Below, one piece after another: positions 45,886 through 57,341 of a stretch of DNA of 64,000 nucleotides. Under the pieces are notes generated by a model that searched no databases, was not told the origin of the DNA, and was given only the letters and a program-made list of their open reading frames with translations. Source of the stretch: Allofrancisella guangzhouensis (GTDB lineage Bacteria > Pseudomonadota > Gammaproteobacteria > Francisellales > Francisellaceae). Both the position numbers and the translations under genes were made by a program. How positions within the stretch are numbered: the first letter of the stretch is position 1; each line of letters opens with the position of its first letter. The stretch is taken from contig NZ_CP010427.1 in the NCBI RefSeq assembly GCF_000815225.1, positions 620,001-684,000 of the forward strand. Direction: 5' to 3'.

Positions 45886-46611
45886 TCATAAGCTATAAAC
45901 ATCAAAACGATTAGTCTTTCCTTTTAGTTGGGAAGTTGGCTTTTTATCAGATAAAAAAACACCGTTAATGGGTCTTTTAACAATAATTTTTTTAGCTTTT
46001 GCACTAGAGTAAGCATTATCAAAAAGTAACTTATTGTTATCTTCATTATTTTGCAATAGTTCATGGAGAGATTGCATATCTGATTTTACCTTGGCGCTTT
46101 TTTTGCGTGGTGGAAACATAGGGTCTATATAGATACAATCGAAAAACTCTTGGGTATTTAAGATATAATCGCAGCTGTCATTATTAATTAATTTGATATT
46201 TTTTGTAATAGCTTCTAAATTTGATATGTCTTTTGCTCTTTTTATAGCATCGCTAAGTAGTAAAAAAATATAAGGGTCTTTTTCAATAGCTGTAACTCTA
46301 TGTCCTCTAGCAGCAAGCGTGAAAGAGTCCCTACCAAGACCAGCTGTTGTATCAAGTATATATAATTTAGATTTATTTCTACCTTCTATAGCCTGTACTA
46401 CACTACATTTTTTAGTTTGAGGATCTATTCTGTTCCACATATCATTGTTGTTAAAGTCTATATAAAGTTTTTTATTGTTATTATTCAACTTTAAAAAATT
46501 ATTTTCATAGAAAAGATATTTGTCCTTTTTGCAAATTGAAAAATTAAGCGGTAAACCTAAATCTCTTATTTTATCAATCGTGCTGTTATCAAAAATATTG
46601 ATACTAATCAT
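45886..46611 (-). CDS. rsmJ: 16S rRNA (guanine1516-N2)-methyltransferase
   Basis: About 241 residues from ATG 46611; the frame extends upstream into xerC, but this ATG begins the protein after the xerC stop. [28 protein letters not shown] is the SAM-binding block, and [22 protein letters not shown] is the RsmJ/YhiQ signature with the DPMF catalytic-type loop. It modifies G1516 in the small-subunit rRNA. It follows xerC by four bases on the same strand. Confidence 0.93.
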   Translation of the reverse strand: MISINIFDNSTIDKIRDLGLPLNFSICKKDKYLFYENNFLKLNNNNKKLYIDFNNNDMWNRIDPQTKKCSVVQAIEGRNKSKLYILDTTAGLGRDSFTLAARGHRVTAIEKDPYIFLLLSDAIKRAKDISNLEAITKNIKLINNDSCDYILNTQEFFDCIYIDPMFPPRKKSAKVKSDMQSLHELLQNNEDNNKLLFDNAYSSAKAKKIIVKRPINGVFLSDKKPTSQLKGKTNRFDVYSL

Positions 46612-46615
46612 AAAG

Positions 46616-47503
46616 TTACTTTTTCTTAGCTCTTGGGTGAGCTTTGTCAAAAACGCTAGCTAGTTGTTGAAAGTTAAGGTGAGTATAAATTTGAGTACTA
46701 GAAATATCAACATGTCCTAATAGATCTTTTACAGCAAGTAAATCTTTTGAAGAGTCAAGAACGTGACTTGCAAAAGAGTGTCTAAGCATATGAGGATGTA
46801 TGTGTCGAGTAGCATATTTTTGAGCAAATAGTTCTAGACGTTTTTGAATAGACCTATTTGTAAGTTGTCTGCCATCACGAGAAATAAATAGGTGTTCAGT
46901 TTGTGGTTTGCATTTTTCGCGAACGTTTAGCCATCTTTTTAGACTCTTAATTGTTTTTTCACCAAAATATACTATACGTTGTTTATTACCCTTACCTGTT
47001 ACACGCACACTACATTGAGATATACTTATATCTTTTAGCTGTATAGCTGAAAGTTCACTAAGTCTGATTCCACAACTGTAAAGTAAATCAAAACTAGCTA
47101 TATCACGAGTTTCAATACCACTACAGGGGGTGATATCAAGTAAATATGATAACTCATTTATACTTAAAGCTTTTGGTAGTCTTTTAGAACTTTTCGGAGC
47201 TTTAATATTACTTGCAGGGTTTGTATTAACTATCTCACTATTGACTAAAAAATTAAAAAAACTTCTTGTTGAGCTGAGTTTTCTTTGTAGTGTTTTTGGA
47301 GAGGCTCCTTGGGAGTGCAATTTTTTTATCCACCCAAGTATATCTTGAGTAATTAACTTAGTAATATCAGTATCACCAATAAAGTTACCTAATTGCAATA
47401 AATCTCTTTTGTAGTTACTAATAGTTTCTTTAGAATAGCTTTTGTGATATAGGATATTATCAAGAAAATTATTTATAAGGGTAAGGTTTAGGCTAAGCAA
47501 CAT
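46616..47503 (-). CDS. xerC: Tyrosine recombinase XerC
   Basis: A 295-residue recombinase. The N-terminal SAM-like core-binding domain (about 1-95) is followed by the catalytic domain: Arg in [10 protein letters not shown], Lys in [23 protein letters not shown], the [15 protein letters not shown] nucleophile block, and the XerC-typical end with HPRAKKK. With XerD it resolves chromosome dimers at dif. It overlaps nothing but is tightly packed between a permease gene and rsmJ. Confidence 0.92.
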   Translation of the reverse strand: MLLSLNLTLINNFLDNILYHKSYSKETISNYKRDLLQLGNFIGDTDITKLITQDILGWIKKLHSQGASPKTLQRKLSSTRSFFNFLVNSEIVNTNPASNIKAPKSSKRLPKALSINELSYLLDITPCSGIETRDIASFDLLYSCGIRLSELSAIQLKDISISQCSVRVTGKGNKQRIVYFGEKTIKSLKRWLNVREKCKPQTEHLFISRDGRQLTNRSIQKRLELFAQKYATRHIHPHMLRHSFASHVLDSSKDLLAVKDLLGHVDISSTQIYTHLNFQQLASVFDKAHPRAKKK

Positions 47504-47504
47504 C

Positions 47505-48722
47505 TTAAACTATAACACATAATACAACAATTATACCACTCAATATAGATACTATCCATAAGCTTTTATAACTAGAAATCTTATAGTTAAACTTTTCTCC
47601 TAGATTATTTATTTTAAATGCCATCAAAGCAGGCATAATCATAAGTAATATAGCTATAGAAAGTCCAACACAGGTCATAGCGTATATAAAGATATTCGGA
47701 TTAAGTTGATTTATAATCAAAGGTATACCGAAAGTCAATATTGTTGCTATGGTGTAGCTTATAGCTTTTTTGGTTTTATATAGTTTATAAGTATCTATAT
47801 TAAAGTGAAACAGTGATAGGTTAACACTTAAGAAAGAAGTCATAATTGCAACATAAGTAAAGATATGTAAAACAATGTCTGTAACGGGGGTTCTGATCTT
47901 ATGCCCTAAAGTTGTCAATATATCACCAATGTTAGCTTGTGTAACTGGTACATGGCTAAATATAGAAGTCATAAAGCTTATAGGTCCATGCAAAGGAAGA
48001 ACCCCTAATATAGTAACCACCCAAATTATATAAAGAACTAAAGGGATTATACTTCCTATAATAATTACCTTCTTCATATCTCTAGTATCTTTAGCTAGAT
48101 AGTCAGAAAGAGCAGGCACAATAATATGTGATGTAAATGATGTTGTAAAAACAGGTATTGCGATTATGAGAGATATGCCAAGATCAACAGGCGATTCAAG
48201 TAAGTTTGGTAACTGTATGTATTGATTGAAAACTACACATAGTATGACTAAAACTAGTATCTTTAGAATTATAAAAAACCTATTGGCATAATCTACAAAA
48301 CGGGTTCCTAAAACAACTATGCTACCAAATATGATTACAAAAATTAAAGCTGATAGTTTTTGGTCTAGCATGGGGAAGGTAGTTGATAATGAGGAGGCAG
48401 CAGCAGATATATATGCTGTGCTGATAAAATACATGAGTATTAAAAATGCTATACTTGCTACTATACCACCAGTTCTACCGAGATATCTTTGAGCTATAGT
48501 TTTAAAGCTACTTCCATATGGCATAGAGCAAGAAATATCAGAAATTACTACGGCTGTGTAGGTCATGATACTCCAAATAATAATAATTAATATCGACCCT
48601 ATGACAAACCCAAGTTTAGCTGTAATTATTGGTAAAGCTAATATTCCTCCACCTATCATGGTGCCAACTATTATCATTATCGAACCTAATATTTTAATTA
48701 GGCTATTCTGTGAATTATCCAT
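47505..48722 (-). CDS. Aromatic/hydroxy amino acid permease (HAAAP family, TyrP/Mtr-like)
   Basis: A 405-residue inner-membrane transporter with 11 predicted helices. The first helix has VGTMIGGGILALPIITAKLGF, the substrate/ion site of HAAAP carriers, and MPYGSSFKTIAQRYLGRTGG and FTTSFTSHIIVPALSDYL further support it. Tyrosine or tryptophan uptake with protons is likely; the exact substrate is open. The stop lies one base before the xerC start, and secB is 31 bases upstream, so secB-permease-xerC-rsmJ may be one operon. Confidence 0.88.
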   Translation of the reverse strand: MDNSQNSLIKILGSIMIIVGTMIGGGILALPIITAKLGFVIGSILIIIIWSIMTYTAVVISDISCSMPYGSSFKTIAQRYLGRTGGIVASIAFLILMYFISTAYISAAASSLSTTFPMLDQKLSALIFVIIFGSIVVLGTRFVDYANRFFIILKILVLVILCVVFNQYIQLPNLLESPVDLGISLIIAIPVFTTSFTSHIIVPALSDYLAKDTRDMKKVIIIGSIIPLVLYIIWVVTILGVLPLHGPISFMTSIFSHVPVTQANIGDILTTLGHKIRTPVTDIVLHIFTYVAIMTSFLSVNLSLFHFNIDTYKLYKTKKAISYTIATILTFGIPLIINQLNPNIFIYAMTCVGLSIAILLMIMPALMAFKINNLGEKFNYKISSYKSLWIVSILSGIIVVLCVIV

Positions 48723-48753
48723 TTGTTACTCTTTTTTAGTTTCAGTTTTGGTT

Positions 48754-49194
48754 TTAGTGTTCAGGTTGTTGAGATTTCTTTTGTAGGTAAATTGCATCAA
48801 AATTTATTGGAACTAGATTAAGTGGTAGAAAACCACCTTTTATGATAGATGAGTCGATAATCCGTTTGGCATAAGGAAACAAAGTGTTAGCACAGTAGGT
48901 GTTAAGTACAGAATCTATTTGCTCATCAGGCATATTTGTAATTGTAAAAAGTCCAGATTGAGTAACTTCTACAATATATACGTTGTTGTTGTTATTTTTT
49001 GTAGTTATTGTGATTGTTAGGTCTAGTTCAAAATTTTCAGTATTTATCTTTTTTGTATTTATATCAATATTAAAATCTGAGGTTGGATCCCATTGTTCTT
49101 TAAAATTTGCAGGGGAGTTGATAGTTTCAAATGACACATCTTTTGTGTATACCTTTTGAATTAAAAAAGAAGGTTGACTTTTATCATTTTGCAT
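48754..49194 (-). CDS. secB: Protein-export chaperone SecB
   Basis: 146 residues from ATG 49194, which has AGGTG six bases upstream; a GTG at 49203 is a less likely start. The QPSFLIQKVYTKDVSFETINSP start, the LTITITTKNNNNNVYIVEVTQSGLFTI strand region and CANTLFPYAKRIIDSSIIKGGFLPLNLVPINFDAIY are characteristic. It holds preproteins unfolded and hands them to SecA. An acidic SecA-contact region is present. Confidence 0.95.
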   Translation of the reverse strand: MQNDKSQPSFLIQKVYTKDVSFETINSPANFKEQWDPTSDFNIDINTKKINTENFELDLTITITTKNNNNNVYIVEVTQSGLFTITNMPDEQIDSVLNTYCANTLFPYAKRIIDSSIIKGGFLPLNLVPINFDAIYLQKKSQQPEH

Positions 49195-49385
49195 ATTTTT
49201 CACCTAAAGTAGTATAAATGTAGATTTAAGAAATTATAGCAAATTAGAATTATTTGTATAACTAATTACTATTAATTTAGTTAACTTTTATGAAAATTCT
49301 TTCGTCCTTAACGTTATTATTGAGAATAAAGAACATAATTTATCATTTTGTAGTAATCAAATTGATCGTTGAATACCTGAAAGGG

Positions 49386-51917
49386 TTATAGAGAATTTTT
49401 TAACTCAAATAAAAAATTTAAAGCTTCTAGTGGGGTGACATTAATAATGTCAAAATTAGCCAATCTTGCTCGTAACAAATTCTCTTGAGGTAAAATCAAA
49501 TCTAGAGCAGTTTGTTGAGGCTGTTGAGAATCAACTAAAGAGGCTTTATTTTCTAGTTTTTGAAGATTCTTAGCTGCTGATTCTAAAACATCTATCGGAA
49601 TACCAGCTAGTTTTGCAACTTGGATCCCATAAGACTTCTTAGCAGCACCTTCTACAGCCTTATGCATAAAATAAATATTGTCTTTGTACTCTTTAGCTTC
49701 AAAATGAATATTTTTAACGTTAGTGTATTTGTTAATTAATTCTGTAAGCTCAAAATAATGTGTAGCAAATAGTGTAAAGGCTCCTATCTTGGCAAATTTT
49801 TCAGCACAAGCTTCAGCCAATGACAAGCCATCAAATGTACTAGTACCTCTACCTATCTCATCCATAATTACTAAAGATTTATCAGTAGCATTGTTAAGAA
49901 TATAGGCGGTTTCTGTCATTTCAACCATAAAAGTTGATCTACCACTTGATATATCATCAGAGGCACCAATTCTAGTATAAATGGTATCTATATCACATAT
50001 ATTTGCAAAACTTGCCGGTACAAATGAACCAATATGTGCTAGAAAAATCAACTGAGCCACTTGACGCATGTAGGTTGATTTACCACCCATATTTGGACCT
50101 GTTATAATTTCTAAAGTATGAGTGTCTTTGCTTAGAAAAGTATCATTAGGTATAAACGGCTCATCTATATTTTGCTCTATAGCGAGGTGACGAACATCCT
50201 TAAGCTTAAGTTTTCCAGAACTATTGAAGTTTGGTTGAACTAGATTAAGCTTGACTGCACGCTCTGCAAAGTTAGTTAGGACATCTATTTCAGCAATGCT
50301 TTCTGCTGATTTTTGGATTTGAATGTAATACTTAAGCACTTGTTGTAATAAATTTTCATAAATTAGCTTTTCTCTGGCTAAAGCTTTTTCTTTAGACGAT
50401 AAGATTTTGTTTTCAAAGTCTTTAAGTTCATCAGTTATATAGCGTTCACTTGTTTTAAGAGTTTGGCGTCTTACGTATTCAATAGGGACTTTATCAGCAT
50501 ATTGTTTGGAAAGCTCGATATAGTAGCCATGAACACGGTTATAACCAACTTTGAGATTGCTAATACCAGTTTTTTGTTTTTGGAGTTGTTCAAATTTTAG
50601 TAAAAAATCATAAGAATTATCTTTAATACCTTTTAACTCATCAAGCTCAAGATCAAAACCTTCTTTAATTACTCCACCATCACGAATAGTTGCTGGAGGG
50701 TTTTCTATGATAGCTTTTTTAAGAAGTTCTGCTAGATCATCAAGCTGGTAAATATTTTGGTTTAGGTTGTCTATATCTTGTGAAGATATTTCTTCTAACA
50801 ATTTTTTTAGTTTTGGTATTTCTTCTAATGTATTTTGTAATGAAACTAAATCTTTGGGTTTGACTGTATTTAAGGCAACTCGTGAAATTATCCTTTCTAT
50901 ATCGCTAACGTATCTAAGAGTCTCCTGAATTTTTGAAAAACTTTGTTTATCTTTTAATGCGTTGATTACATTATGGCAAATTGCTATTTTATCAAGGTTT
51001 TTGATTGGATTTTTAAAATACCTTTTAATTAAACGGCTACCTAAACTAGTTTTACAGTTATCAATTATATTTATTAGGCTAGATTTTGAATTATTGTCAA
51101 TCTCAAGATTATTACGACTGTTTACATCTATTTTTAGTATTTGATTATCTTCTTCAGAGCTGATATCTGTAATATGCTTAGGAGGTTGTTTTAAAATATC
51201 TGTTAAATAAGCTAATATCGAGCCTATAGCTATCAATTGTTCAGTCTTATTATTTTGTAACACAGTTGTAGCTAGAGAAATATCCAAAGTATTATTGATT
51301 TGTTTCTTTGCTTCATAACTACTGTAATACCACTCTTGGAGTAGTTTAGTTGAGATTTTAAAAGGGTTATCTATGGAAAGGTTATTACAGTTAGTTATAA
51401 TCTCCTTAGGTGAGAGTCTAAGCACTTCATTTTTTAACTCTAATAAATTATTAAGAGTTTTAAGTAAGTAAACCTTTCCTTGAGTATAGTTTGTATAAGC
51501 TACATAGAATTTGCCATTTTTAACAAAGATGCTTAGTAGTAAATTATCTTGATTTGTATCTAAAAAAGCTTCTTCGGAAACTGTAGCAGGTGTGATGATG
51601 CGCGTGACTTGGCGCTCAACAGGACCTTTTGATGTAGCTGGATCACCTATTTGTTCACATATGGCTACAGATAACCCTTTTTTGATAATTTTTGCAATAT
51701 AGCCTTCAGCTGCGTGATATGGCACTCCAGCCATTGGAATAGGTTCTCCACTAGACTTACCACGAGCTGTTAGAGTTATTTCCAATAAGCTAGCAGCTTC
51801 TTTAGCATCATCAAAAAACAACTCATAGAAATCGCCCATACGGTAAAAAAGTAGTATGTTTGGATATTGTGATTTTATCTTTAGATACTGCTGTATCATC
51901 GGTGTATGATTAGACAT
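49386..51917 (-). CDS. mutS: DNA mismatch repair protein MutS
   Basis: An 843-residue protein. The mismatch-contact [15 protein letters not shown] is at about residues 24-38. The Walker [10 protein letters not shown] lies near 610 and the Walker [18 protein letters not shown] near 690, with an H-loop [10 protein letters not shown]. All MutS domains are in order. It recognises mispairs and recruits MutL. The gene is divergent from accA. Confidence 0.97.
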   Translation of the reverse strand: MSNHTPMIQQYLKIKSQYPNILLFYRMGDFYELFFDDAKEAASLLEITLTARGKSSGEPIPMAGVPYHAAEGYIAKIIKKGLSVAICEQIGDPATSKGPVERQVTRIITPATVSEEAFLDTNQDNLLLSIFVKNGKFYVAYTNYTQGKVYLLKTLNNLLELKNEVLRLSPKEIITNCNNLSIDNPFKISTKLLQEWYYSSYEAKKQINNTLDISLATTVLQNNKTEQLIAIGSILAYLTDILKQPPKHITDISSEEDNQILKIDVNSRNNLEIDNNSKSSLINIIDNCKTSLGSRLIKRYFKNPIKNLDKIAICHNVINALKDKQSFSKIQETLRYVSDIERIISRVALNTVKPKDLVSLQNTLEEIPKLKKLLEEISSQDIDNLNQNIYQLDDLAELLKKAIIENPPATIRDGGVIKEGFDLELDELKGIKDNSYDFLLKFEQLQKQKTGISNLKVGYNRVHGYYIELSKQYADKVPIEYVRRQTLKTSERYITDELKDFENKILSSKEKALAREKLIYENLLQQVLKYYIQIQKSAESIAEIDVLTNFAERAVKLNLVQPNFNSSGKLKLKDVRHLAIEQNIDEPFIPNDTFLSKDTHTLEIITGPNMGGKSTYMRQVAQLIFLAHIGSFVPASFANICDIDTIYTRIGASDDISSGRSTFMVEMTETAYILNNATDKSLVIMDEIGRGTSTFDGLSLAEACAEKFAKIGAFTLFATHYFELTELINKYTNVKNIHFEAKEYKDNIYFMHKAVEGAAKKSYGIQVAKLAGIPIDVLESAAKNLQKLENKASLVDSQQPQQTALDLILPQENLLRARLANFDIINVTPLEALNFLFELKNSL

Positions 51918-52084
51918 ACCTAAAATAGCTTAAGATTATGATTAGTTAAACCATAATTATATAACACATCTATAACATAGCAAACTAACAAAATTATATA
52001 TAGCTATTTTTTATTTTGCGAAAATACTTTATCATATTTGGTAACTATTTTTTAAGAATTGTAAGCACGCGTAGGGAACTTAGG

Positions 52085-53029
52085 ATGAATTACTTAGATT
52101 TTGAAACCAAAATTAAGGAAATAGAAGATAAAATAACTTCACTTTCCCATGTTTTTGATGATAAAACAGAAGCAGAATTAAAAAAACTGAATAAAAAAAG
52201 ACTAGAGTTAATGGAGTCGACTTATTCAAAGTTAACTGACTGGCAAGTAGTACAGTTGTCAAGACATCCAAATAGACCGTATTTCAAAGATTTATTACCT
52301 TTAGTATTTACCGATTTTCAGGAGCTTCACGGTGATAGAGCTTTTGGTGATGATTTAGCTGTTATAGGTGGCTTAGCAAAACTTAACAACCATCCTGTTA
52401 TGGTTATAGGTCAAGAAAAAGGTCGTGACACTAAAAGTAAGATAAAACATAATTTTGGTATGATGCATCCGGAAGGATATCGTAAGGCTTTAAGGCTTAT
52501 GAAATTAGCTGAGAAATTTAATATGCCAGTGGTTACTTTTATTGATACTCCAGGGGCTTATCCAGGTATTAAAGCAGAAGAACGTGGTCAAAGTGAAGCT
52601 ATTGCAAGAAATCTTTTTGAGATGAGTGCACTTAAGGTTCCTATAGTTTGTGTTGTGATTGGTGAAGGATGTTCTGGTGGAGCGTTAGGAATTGGTGTAG
52701 GAGATAGGCTTTTGATGCTTCAATATAGCTATTTTGCTACTATTTCTCCAGAAGGATGTGCTTCAATTTTACATAAAACTGCAGAAAAAGCATCTGAAGT
52801 TACACAAATGATGAATATTACTTCAGGACGTTTGAAAGAGTTAAACATAGTTGATGATGTAATTGTTGAACCATTAGGTGGTGCTCATAGAGATTTTGTA
52901 ACTACAGCTGAAAATATAAAAAAAGCTTTAACTAAAGAGTTAAAAGATTTATGTCAAATATCAGTAGAAGAAAGAAACTCACAAAGATATGACAAATTGA
53001 TGTCTTTTGGGAAGTTTAAGGAAGCTTAA
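52085..53029 (+). CDS. accA: Acetyl-CoA carboxylase carboxyltransferase subunit alpha
   Basis: 314 residues from ATG 52085, with AGGGA nine bases upstream; the frame is open 23 codons further, but homologues begin at [70 protein letters not shown] and [11 protein letters not shown] are the AccA signatures. With AccD it transfers the carboxyl from biotin to acetyl-CoA in the first step of fatty acid synthesis. Confidence 0.97.
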   Translation: MNYLDFETKIKEIEDKITSLSHVFDDKTEAELKKLNKKRLELMESTYSKLTDWQVVQLSRHPNRPYFKDLLPLVFTDFQELHGDRAFGDDLAVIGGLAKLNNHPVMVIGQEKGRDTKSKIKHNFGMMHPEGYRKALRLMKLAEKFNMPVVTFIDTPGAYPGIKAEERGQSEAIARNLFEMSALKVPIVCVVIGEGCSGGALGIGVGDRLLMLQYSYFATISPEGCASILHKTAEKASEVTQMMNITSGRLKELNIVDDVIVEPLGGAHRDFVTTAENIKKALTKELKDLCQISVEERNSQRYDKLMSFGKFKEA

Positions 53030-53065
53030 TTTTTATCATATTATTCAAATCAGGTTTAGAAAGCT

Positions 53066-53563
53066 TTGTACAAAAAAAAATCACAAGCTGGATTTGGTAT
53101 AGTCGAGGCAATGCTGGCAGCATTGATTTTATTATTTGTCCTTTCATCAGGTTTCTTACTACTAAATAGTGTTTTGGTTAATATTGCTTTAGATAACAAA
53201 CGTGATGAAATATCAAGTATTTTAGATGACCGTGTTAGTGTATATAGATTAACTGGTTTTTTTGATGATTCAGCAACTAAAGATGGTATTGAATTTAAAA
53301 AAACAGTTGTAACAGAACAAAGTAATGATACTAAACCACCAGAAACTGAAAAGTCTGTGAATAGATTTAAACCTTTGGGGATAAAAGATATAAAAAGAAT
53401 GGCTAAAAAAGCTGATGATGATGCTAAAAAAGTTAAAACTAACAATATTGAAATTACATATAAAATGGTAAATATAGCAGCATTTGATGATACGCTTGGT
53501 GTAGCAGATAGAGTCAAAATTATACAAAGAGAGATAAAGCAAAATGATGGTGAAGAGCAGTAG
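53066..53563 (+). CDS. Type IV pseudopilin, PilV-like
   Basis: 165 residues, starting with TTG 53066. A short basic leader KKKSQAG and the pseudopilin N-terminus FGIVEAMLAALILLFVLSSGFLLLN show a prepilin peptidase site (G/F, Glu at +5). The rest is polar and Lys-rich. It overlaps the next pseudopilin gene by 20 bases, so the three genes form one unit. PilV-like minor pseudopilins prime pilus assembly. Confidence 0.8.
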   Translation: MYKKKSQAGFGIVEAMLAALILLFVLSSGFLLLNSVLVNIALDNKRDEISSILDDRVSVYRLTGFFDDSATKDGIEFKKTVVTEQSNDTKPPETEKSVNRFKPLGIKDIKRMAKKADDDAKKVKTNNIEITYKMVNIAAFDDTLGVADRVKIIQREIKQNDGEEQ

Positions 53564-54548
53564 AAAAATCACTGGATTTACTTTACCAGAGTTAATGATT
53601 TCAATGGTTATAGCAGCTATAGTTATGACAATGGCGATAAATATCTATATAGATATGAAAAATCAGTACAATAAGCTTAATAATAAACACCAAATTAATT
53701 CTAAACAGCTTATGACAAAACAAATTTTCTATAATGCTATTTCAAGAGCTGGTTTTGTTACAAAATATGGAGATATGTATCAGGAGCTTGTGGATAACTC
53801 GGGGGATAATTCTGGAGATATCTTTGGGAAATTTGGAATTTTAACTATAGGAAAAAGTCCAATAAATGAAATTCAAGGTTTACCTGAAAGCCTAAGTTTG
53901 GATCCAGAAGCTTGTGCTGAAAAAGTAAATGCTCAATCAAACTTTGCTGCCCAACAAAATATTAATTGCATCCAACTAAATACAGATTATATAGCTATTC
54001 AGCGTGCTAGTTTAAGCTCAACTTTAAAAACTAACTCGTCAAATAACATCTTTAAAGTAAATGATTTTCAAAAAGGGGTTTTGCCAGAAAATGATATCTC
54101 TACAAACAACTATTTAGTTTTATGTAATGTTTTTGAGTGTGATTTAGTAAAAGCCATGTCTGTTACAGGTGATTTTGTATCAACTTATTCGCGTGTGGAA
54201 AATAAATTCAAAGCAGGTGATTATGTAGGTAAATATATTTTAGAGATATTTTTTGTAGCAGATTCTGGGCAAAAAGATAAACAAGGCAAAGAAATTTATT
54301 CATTGTATGAGTATGTAAAACAAAATGCCAATGATTCAGAAATTTATGAATTGGTAAATGATATTAGTGAACTTAAGATTGAGTATGTTTTAAATGCCGA
54401 TATTAATCAAGGCAGTGCTCAACTTAATTGGAAGCAAATAGGGGAACAGCCTATTAGCGTTAAAAGTGATTCTATTGCAGCTTTGAAGATATCTTTTAAA
54501 GTTGCTGGTGAAATTTTTAGTAAAATATTTTTGTTAGAAAATATATAA
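53544..54548 (+). CDS. Type IV pseudopilin, PilW-like
   Basis: 334 residues. The prepilin motif ITGFTLPELMISMVIAAIVMTMAINIY has the peptidase site G/F, with Glu at +5 of the mature protein and a strong hydrophobic helix. The long soluble part, with MTKQIFYNAISRAGFV, is typical of PilW, the minor pseudopilin at the pilus tip. It overlaps the PilV-like gene and is 13 bases from the PilX-like gene. Confidence 0.85.
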   Translation: MMVKSSRKITGFTLPELMISMVIAAIVMTMAINIYIDMKNQYNKLNNKHQINSKQLMTKQIFYNAISRAGFVTKYGDMYQELVDNSGDNSGDIFGKFGILTIGKSPINEIQGLPESLSLDPEACAEKVNAQSNFAAQQNINCIQLNTDYIAIQRASLSSTLKTNSSNNIFKVNDFQKGVLPENDISTNNYLVLCNVFECDLVKAMSVTGDFVSTYSRVENKFKAGDYVGKYILEIFFVADSGQKDKQGKEIYSLYEYVKQNANDSEIYELVNDISELKIEYVLNADINQGSAQLNWKQIGEQPISVKSDSIAALKISFKVAGEIFSKIFLLENI

Positions 54549-54561
54549 AGAGATTAGTCTA

Positions 54562-56457
54562 ATGTTTAAAAACATAAAAAGTAGTAAAAATTCAGGGTCC
54601 GTATTACTTATGGCATTGATATTCTCTTTTGTAATCATGGTAATGCTTACAGGGCTATTATATTCTTTCAAAATGGGTTTACTTACCACCAAAAGTATTA
54701 TAAAAAACAGTAATGAAAAAGTTCTTGGAGAGACTTATATAGCAAACGCTAAAGATGATATCGACTTTTCTAAATCAAGTAAACTTAAAGTAGGTGATAG
54801 TACTTTTGAAATAGCAGTTAATGAAGATGATATTTCAACCTTTTTTCCAAAGAATAGTAACGCTGAATTATTCCAAGCACAAGAATACAGTAGCTTTAAA
54901 GCTACATATAAAGCGTATAATGACGGTTCAAAAGTCGATTTAACCAAAGAAATTATTTATAACGCGCCATCAGCTAATATATATAAAAATTATAATACAG
55001 ATTATGTTCCTATTAATGTACCTATGATAGATGTTGCTGCAATAACTGATTACCAGGCACGAAATTATCGTTTAACAAGTGATGGGCAATTAAAAGATGC
55101 ATACAAAGGGTTTATTGGTTTTATTGAAAAACAAAATAAACAGATAAATATATTTACAAATAAAGCAAAAATTGGTGTACCAATTCCACAAGGTATGGGT
55201 ACAGACTATAAAATTAAAGTTGGCTGGAATCTTGAAAATGGAAAATGGCTGTTAATGTTATTGATGTATGATATAAATAAGCTTTTTACTACAACAGTAG
55301 CTCTTGAAGATTTATTAGCTGATGAGGTCGAAGGTTTAGAGCCGGATACAAAATCATTAGGTGACGAGATAGGCAAATGGCAGCCAGTTATTGCTGGAGA
55401 CTCAGAAAGCGGCTCGACAGGGGCACCTTTTGTAAAAGAAAACATTTTTGATGCTGCATGGTATTTTGAAGATAGTGATGGTCCTCCACAAATACTGCTT
55501 ATAAGAAAGGGTGACCAGAAGAAAGGTAATCAAGAAGTATTAGAAGTTTATTATTCAGCTTATTCAACTACTAATAACCAGTATAGTCTTAAACAGGGTG
55601 ACAACTTAAATCTAAAAGCAGAATTAAAAGAAGAAAATGTAAAAATTTTAGTACCAGATTTTGCTAATAATCTTGATGCAAAAATGGCTTTTATATTCCA
55701 CCCAAACAACCAAAGTAAGAATCTTACTGGTGTAAGTGATTTTAATTATAATGGCGATCATAGAGTTGGTAAAAGTTTAGACACTTATATTGATGGAGAA
55801 AGTTTTGGTAACCCAGTTATTATATCTAAATCAGAAGACTCTCTGTTTATAGTGACTTTTGAGCCAGATAAACTACATCGCTATGAGTACAAAAAAGGTT
55901 TAGGTGGTTTTGTATCGTTAGATTTTGGCGTTAATGGTTTAGAAAAAGAATTAAAATCTGTGGATGATGAGAGTGACGTTTTTAATCTCTACTCTTCTAA
56001 GGATGATAGTGATAGTCAGAATAAAGATGTCATAGAACAGGTTATACCTAAGTTTGGTTACCTATTTGTTTTTACTAAAACAAAAGTAAGTCAAATGAAT
56101 GATAACTTTGATACTTTGCAAGAAATAGAATCAAGTGGCAAGGAACCTCAAATTTTGGCTGATTTAGAAGCTGTTAAGAATACTATTAATAAGATTTATA
56201 TACAATCTAAAGCTCTAGATGCTAAAGTTGAAGAAATCCAAGATAAGCTCGGTGATGAGCCTGAACCAAAAGATAAAAATGAAATTGAAGATAGATTTAA
56301 AAAAAGTAATGATAATAAAATAGATATTAAAAGTAGCCAATCAAATAATCGACAAGACCAAGGTGATAGTTCTGGAGAAGAACCTACACCAGCACCAGTC
56401 TATTTAGATAGTAAGTATTTTTATCCATTGGGGGTGGTTAAGCAAATAACATTATGA
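54562..56457 (+). CDS. PilX-like large pilus-associated protein
   Basis: 631 residues. The N-terminus NSGSVLLMALIFSFVIMVMLTGLLYSF resembles PilX, which lacks Glu5 and has SGxxLxxxLxxLxxMTxL. The length is far above ordinary PilX (about 200). The additional soluble domain (about 150-500) and a charged, Gln/Asn/Pro-rich C-terminal tail (about 540-620) might present an adhesin at the pilus tip, as PilY1 does. That role is inference. It ends in an ATGA overlap with murQ. Confidence 0.7.
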   Translation: MFKNIKSSKNSGSVLLMALIFSFVIMVMLTGLLYSFKMGLLTTKSIIKNSNEKVLGETYIANAKDDIDFSKSSKLKVGDSTFEIAVNEDDISTFFPKNSNAELFQAQEYSSFKATYKAYNDGSKVDLTKEIIYNAPSANIYKNYNTDYVPINVPMIDVAAITDYQARNYRLTSDGQLKDAYKGFIGFIEKQNKQINIFTNKAKIGVPIPQGMGTDYKIKVGWNLENGKWLLMLLMYDINKLFTTTVALEDLLADEVEGLEPDTKSLGDEIGKWQPVIAGDSESGSTGAPFVKENIFDAAWYFEDSDGPPQILLIRKGDQKKGNQEVLEVYYSAYSTTNNQYSLKQGDNLNLKAELKEENVKILVPDFANNLDAKMAFIFHPNNQSKNLTGVSDFNYNGDHRVGKSLDTYIDGESFGNPVIISKSEDSLFIVTFEPDKLHRYEYKKGLGGFVSLDFGVNGLEKELKSVDDESDVFNLYSSKDDSDSQNKDVIEQVIPKFGYLFVFTKTKVSQMNDNFDTLQEIESSGKEPQILADLEAVKNTINKIYIQSKALDAKVEEIQDKLGDEPEPKDKNEIEDRFKKSNDNKIDIKSSQSNNRQDQGDSSGEEPTPAPVYLDSKYFYPLGVVKQITL

Positions 56458-57338
56458 ATATATTGGAAAATATAAATACTGAACTAAGAAATACCAAAAG
56501 TTTTAATTTAGATACAATGTCTATCGCTGATGCAGTAACTTTAATGATAAATGAAGAATATAATGTCATTGAAGCATTAAATGAGCAATATGACAGTATA
56601 GTAGAAGTTGTAACTCGAAGCTCTCAAGTACTTAAAAATAATGGCAGAATTGTATATGTTGGAGCAGGTACAAGTGGTCGCTTAGGTATTTTAGATGCTG
56701 TTGAATGCCCACCAACTTTCAGTGTTGACTATAATACAATTGTTGGACTTATGGCAGGTGGTAAGAAAGCTTTTATCGAGGCCCAAGAAGGTGCTGAAGA
56801 TGATCCACAGTTAGCACATCAAGACCTAAAGAAAATAGATTTAAACGAAAGGGATATAGTTATAGGTATTGCAGCTAGTGGTAGAACGCCATATGTTATA
56901 GGAGCACTTGAATATGCAACGCTAGTCAAAGCTGAAACAGTAGCAATTAGTTGTACGAAGAAAGCAAAAATTTCAAATTATGCAAACTATAGCATAGAAG
57001 CTGTACCTGGGCCGGAAATTTTAACAGGCTCAACTAGATTAAAAGCAGGTACAACCCAAAAATTAATTTTGAATATGATATCAACCTTGTCTATGGTATC
57101 TATAGGTAAGGTTTACCAAAATCTTATGATAGATGTTAATCCAACTAATGAAAAACTAGTTGAAAGAGCAAAACTAATAATTTGTGAGGCTGCAGGTGTT
57201 GACTATAGTATCGCTGAAACATTTTATACAAAAGCAAACAAATCAGTCAAAATAGCTCTAGCGATGATACTAAATGATTGTGATTATGATCAGGCTTTGG
57301 CAATATTAAAGAATAACAATAATTTTATAAAGAGATAA
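56454..57338 (+). CDS. murQ: N-acetylmuramic acid 6-phosphate etherase
   Basis: A 294-residue SIS-domain enzyme. RIVYVGAGTSGRLGILDAVECPPTF, MAGGKKAFIEAQEGAEDD and IGIAASGRTPYVIGALEYA match MurQ, with VPGPEILTGSTRLKAGTTQKLILNMIST as the last block. It removes D-lactate from MurNAc-6P in cell-wall recycling. The start overlaps the PilX-like stop, so it is translated with the pilus genes, which is odd functionally. The E. coli-like murP gene is not next to it. Confidence 0.95.
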   Translation: MNILENINTELRNTKSFNLDTMSIADAVTLMINEEYNVIEALNEQYDSIVEVVTRSSQVLKNNGRIVYVGAGTSGRLGILDAVECPPTFSVDYNTIVGLMAGGKKAFIEAQEGAEDDPQLAHQDLKKIDLNERDIVIGIAASGRTPYVIGALEYATLVKAETVAISCTKKAKISNYANYSIEAVPGPEILTGSTRLKAGTTQKLILNMISTLSMVSIGKVYQNLMIDVNPTNEKLVERAKLIICEAAGVDYSIAETFYTKANKSVKIALAMILNDCDYDQALAILKNNNNFIKR

Positions 57339-57341
57339 AAA